NCBI GenBank assembly: GCA_964632995.1
Contig: CAZWDL010000026.1
Span: 1 to 64,000, forward strand
Direction of reading: 5' to 3'
From: CAZWDL01 sp964632995
GTDB lineage: Bacteria; Bacteroidota; Bacteroidia; Chitinophagales; Saprospiraceae
Length of the DNA: 64,000 nucleotides
Made by a program: the position numbers and the translations under genes
Shown here: positions 62,493-64,000 of the stretch, piece by piece
Numbering within the stretch: the first letter of the stretch is position 1
Layout of the letters: every line of letters begins with the position of its first letter
The notes under the pieces: model-generated
Databases searched by the model: none
What the model was told of the DNA's origin: nothing
The model's input: the letters and a program-made list of their open reading frames with translations, nothing else

Positions 62493-63911
62493 ATGACCCA
62501 AAAGCGTCGTCTGGATACACTGTTTTATAAGATCGCCGATTTCTTCACAGCGATGCTGGCCTGGGCGCTTTTTTTTCTCTACCGCAAATACCTGGAGGGG
62601 GCGCCCATCGATCAGACTATTCTGGAAGATCAAAATTTCTGGTATGGTATTTTCATCATTCCTACCGGATGGGTGCTTTTCTATTCTATTTTTGATCAGT
62701 ATAAAGACATTTACCGCCTGTCGCGACTGGCTACGCTGGCCCGCACGCTCTTTCTGAGTTTCTTTGGCGTGCTCTTTTTGTTTTTCAACCTCATCCTGGA
62801 TGATTTCGTCACCAATTACCGGACCTATTACAATTCTTTTCTCACCCTCTTCTTCCTGCATTTCATCTTAACGGCTACGGTGCGTATGATTCTACTTACC
62901 CGCGCCAGCCGTCGCCTGAAAGCCGGCCAAGTTACTTACAACACCCTGGTTATCGGCGGCAACCAGAACGCGTTGGACCTTTACCAGGAAATTACCGGAC
63001 GGGAGAAAGGGCTGGGGTATAATTTTCTAGGTTTCATCGACGCCAACGGAAGAAGTACCAATGAGTTAGGCGAATACCTGCCGAAACTGGGAGAGATAGA
63101 AGACCTTTCCCAGGTTATACGGGAAGAGCAGATAGAAGAAGTCATCATCGCTATCGAGACTTCCGAGCACAATCGCCTCAGAGAAATTCTAAATGTCCTT
63201 TTCGATTTCGGAGAACAGATTCTGGTTAAAATTATTCCCGACATGTACGACATCATGCTGGGAAACGTCAAAATGAACCACGTTTACGGCGCCGTTCTCA
63301 TCGAAATCCGCCAGGATCTGATGCCCAAGTGGCAGCGCCTGGTCAAACGGCTTATCGACATCCTGGTTTCCCTGCTCATGCTCGTGGTCTTATCCCCGCT
63401 ATATGCCTATATTGCCCTTCGCGTCCGCCTTTCTTCTTCCGGACCCATTATCTTCTCCCAAAAACGAATCGGGCTCAATGGCCAGCCTTTCACGATTTAC
63501 AAGTTTCGCTCTATGCCTATTGATGCTGAGCCCAACGGTCCGCAACTCAGCCACGACGGGGATCAGCGATGCACCGCCTGGGGCGCCACCATGCGCAAGT
63601 GGCGACTCGACGAACTGCCCCAATTCTGGAACGTGCTCAAGGGAGATATGTCTATCGTCGGTCCCCGCCCGGAACGACAGTACTACATCGACGCTATCGT
63701 GCGACAAGCGCCGCATTACCGGCACCTCCTCAAAGTACGTCCTGGCATCACCTCCTGGGGCCAGGTCAAATACGGCTATGCCTCCAGCGTGGAGCAGATG
63801 ATCCAGCGTCTGAAATTCGATATCCTCTACATTGAAAATATGTCCCTCGCCCTCGATTTCAAGATCATGTTCTACACCTTGCTGGTAATCCTACAGGGGA
63901 AGGGGAAATAG
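62493..63911 (+). CDS. Polyprenyl-phosphate sugar-1-phosphate transferase (initiating exopolysaccharide/O-unit glycosyltransferase)
   Basis: 472 residues. Four or five N-terminal membrane helices (to about residue 135) lead to a Rossmann-like nucleotide-binding region (NTLVIGGNQNALDLYQEI), then the catalytic C-terminal domain after the last membrane helix: KRLIDILVSLLMLVVLSPLY, GPIIFSQKRIGLNGQPF, KFRSM, and the diagnostic DELPQFWNVLKGDMSIVGPRPE. It moves a sugar-1-phosphate from a nucleotide sugar to undecaprenyl phosphate at the inner membrane. All expected domains are present. Confidence 0.93.
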   Translation: MTQKRRLDTLFYKIADFFTAMLAWALFFLYRKYLEGAPIDQTILEDQNFWYGIFIIPTGWVLFYSIFDQYKDIYRLSRLATLARTLFLSFFGVLFLFFNLILDDFVTNYRTYYNSFLTLFFLHFILTATVRMILLTRASRRLKAGQVTYNTLVIGGNQNALDLYQEITGREKGLGYNFLGFIDANGRSTNELGEYLPKLGEIEDLSQVIREEQIEEVIIAIETSEHNRLREILNVLFDFGEQILVKIIPDMYDIMLGNVKMNHVYGAVLIEIRQDLMPKWQRLVKRLIDILVSLLMLVVLSPLYAYIALRVRLSSSGPIIFSQKRIGLNGQPFTIYKFRSMPIDAEPNGPQLSHDGDQRCTAWGATMRKWRLDELPQFWNVLKGDMSIVGPRPERQYYIDAIVRQAPHYRHLLKVRPGITSWGQVKYGYASSVEQMIQRLKFDILYIENMSLALDFKIMFYTLLVILQGKGK

Positions 63912-64000
63912 GAATCTGGAAGCGATCTGCCGAAGCAGGGGCGGACAGCAACCTCTAGAACTATTTAAACTGCATTGCTTCCACCCCTGTCCAGTTATCG

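Overview
The window is a draft-assembly piece (10 N at 35989-35998) of a moderately GC-rich Bacteroidota chromosome. The evidence is a single-polypeptide LpxC-FabZ enzyme, several TAnnTTTG promoter boxes of the Bacteroidota type, many type II lipoproteins, and HldD and Lpx genes that imply a Gram-negative envelope. The gene styles and REP-like spacers suggest a Saprospiria/Lewinella-like lineage, but that placement is inference.

Region 1 (1-26.5 kb) is mixed housekeeping and envelope: the gcvP tail, hldD, a lipoprotein, hemD-hemC divergent from the lipid A set lpxD - lpxC/fabZ - lpxA - ABC ATPase, then exported hydrolases (DUF1080, serine hydrolase, ADP-ribosylglycohydrolase), a MerR regulator, gatB, a DUF3667 protein, a CapA-like protein, an M23 peptidase, alaS, an M14 peptidase and a nitroreductase. 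A REP-associated tyrosine transposase (RAYT) with palindromic repeats on both sides closes the region.

Region 2 (26.9-58.3 kb) is the most interesting part: about 31 kb of genes on the plus strand only, headed by a TetR regulator that overlaps the first enzyme gene. It encodes a biotin-dependent acyl-CoA carboxylase (both subunits), a flavin monooxygenase, a fatty-acid-hydroxylase-like membrane protein, enoyl-CoA hydratase, quinone-oxidoreductase-like MDR, a beta-keto acid cleavage enzyme, thiolase, a FadB/J-type bifunctional enzyme, four acyl-CoA dehydrogenases (one fused to an SCP2 sterol/lipid-carrier domain), an alpha-methylacyl-CoA racemase-like protein with its H/D/E catalytic set, an amidohydrolase, a one-gene molybdopterin oxidoreductase, a 2,4-dienoyl-CoA-reductase-like SDR, an acyl-CoA ligase, further SDRs and an aldehyde dehydrogenase. 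A lipase-like lipoprotein follows. Together they could take an alcohol, aldehyde or ester with methyl branches to CoA thioesters and then through beta-oxidation, using the racemase for 2-methyl and the carboxylase for 3-methyl branches. An isoprenoid or branched-lipid substrate is my inference.

Region 3 (58.4-64 kb) returns to envelope functions: lipase, a small membrane protein, a Gfo/Idh/MocA oxidoreductase, a lipoprotein and a polyprenyl-phosphate sugar transferase.

Spacers hold several dispersed inverted-repeat families: a nested GTCGCC...GGCGGCT element in three copies, a 37-bp hairpin in two copies, and RAYT-linked palindromes. At 35.85-36.0 kb the keto-acid cleavage gene is broken by a piece that reads like a ferrochelatase C-terminus next to the N gap, most likely an assembly chimera.
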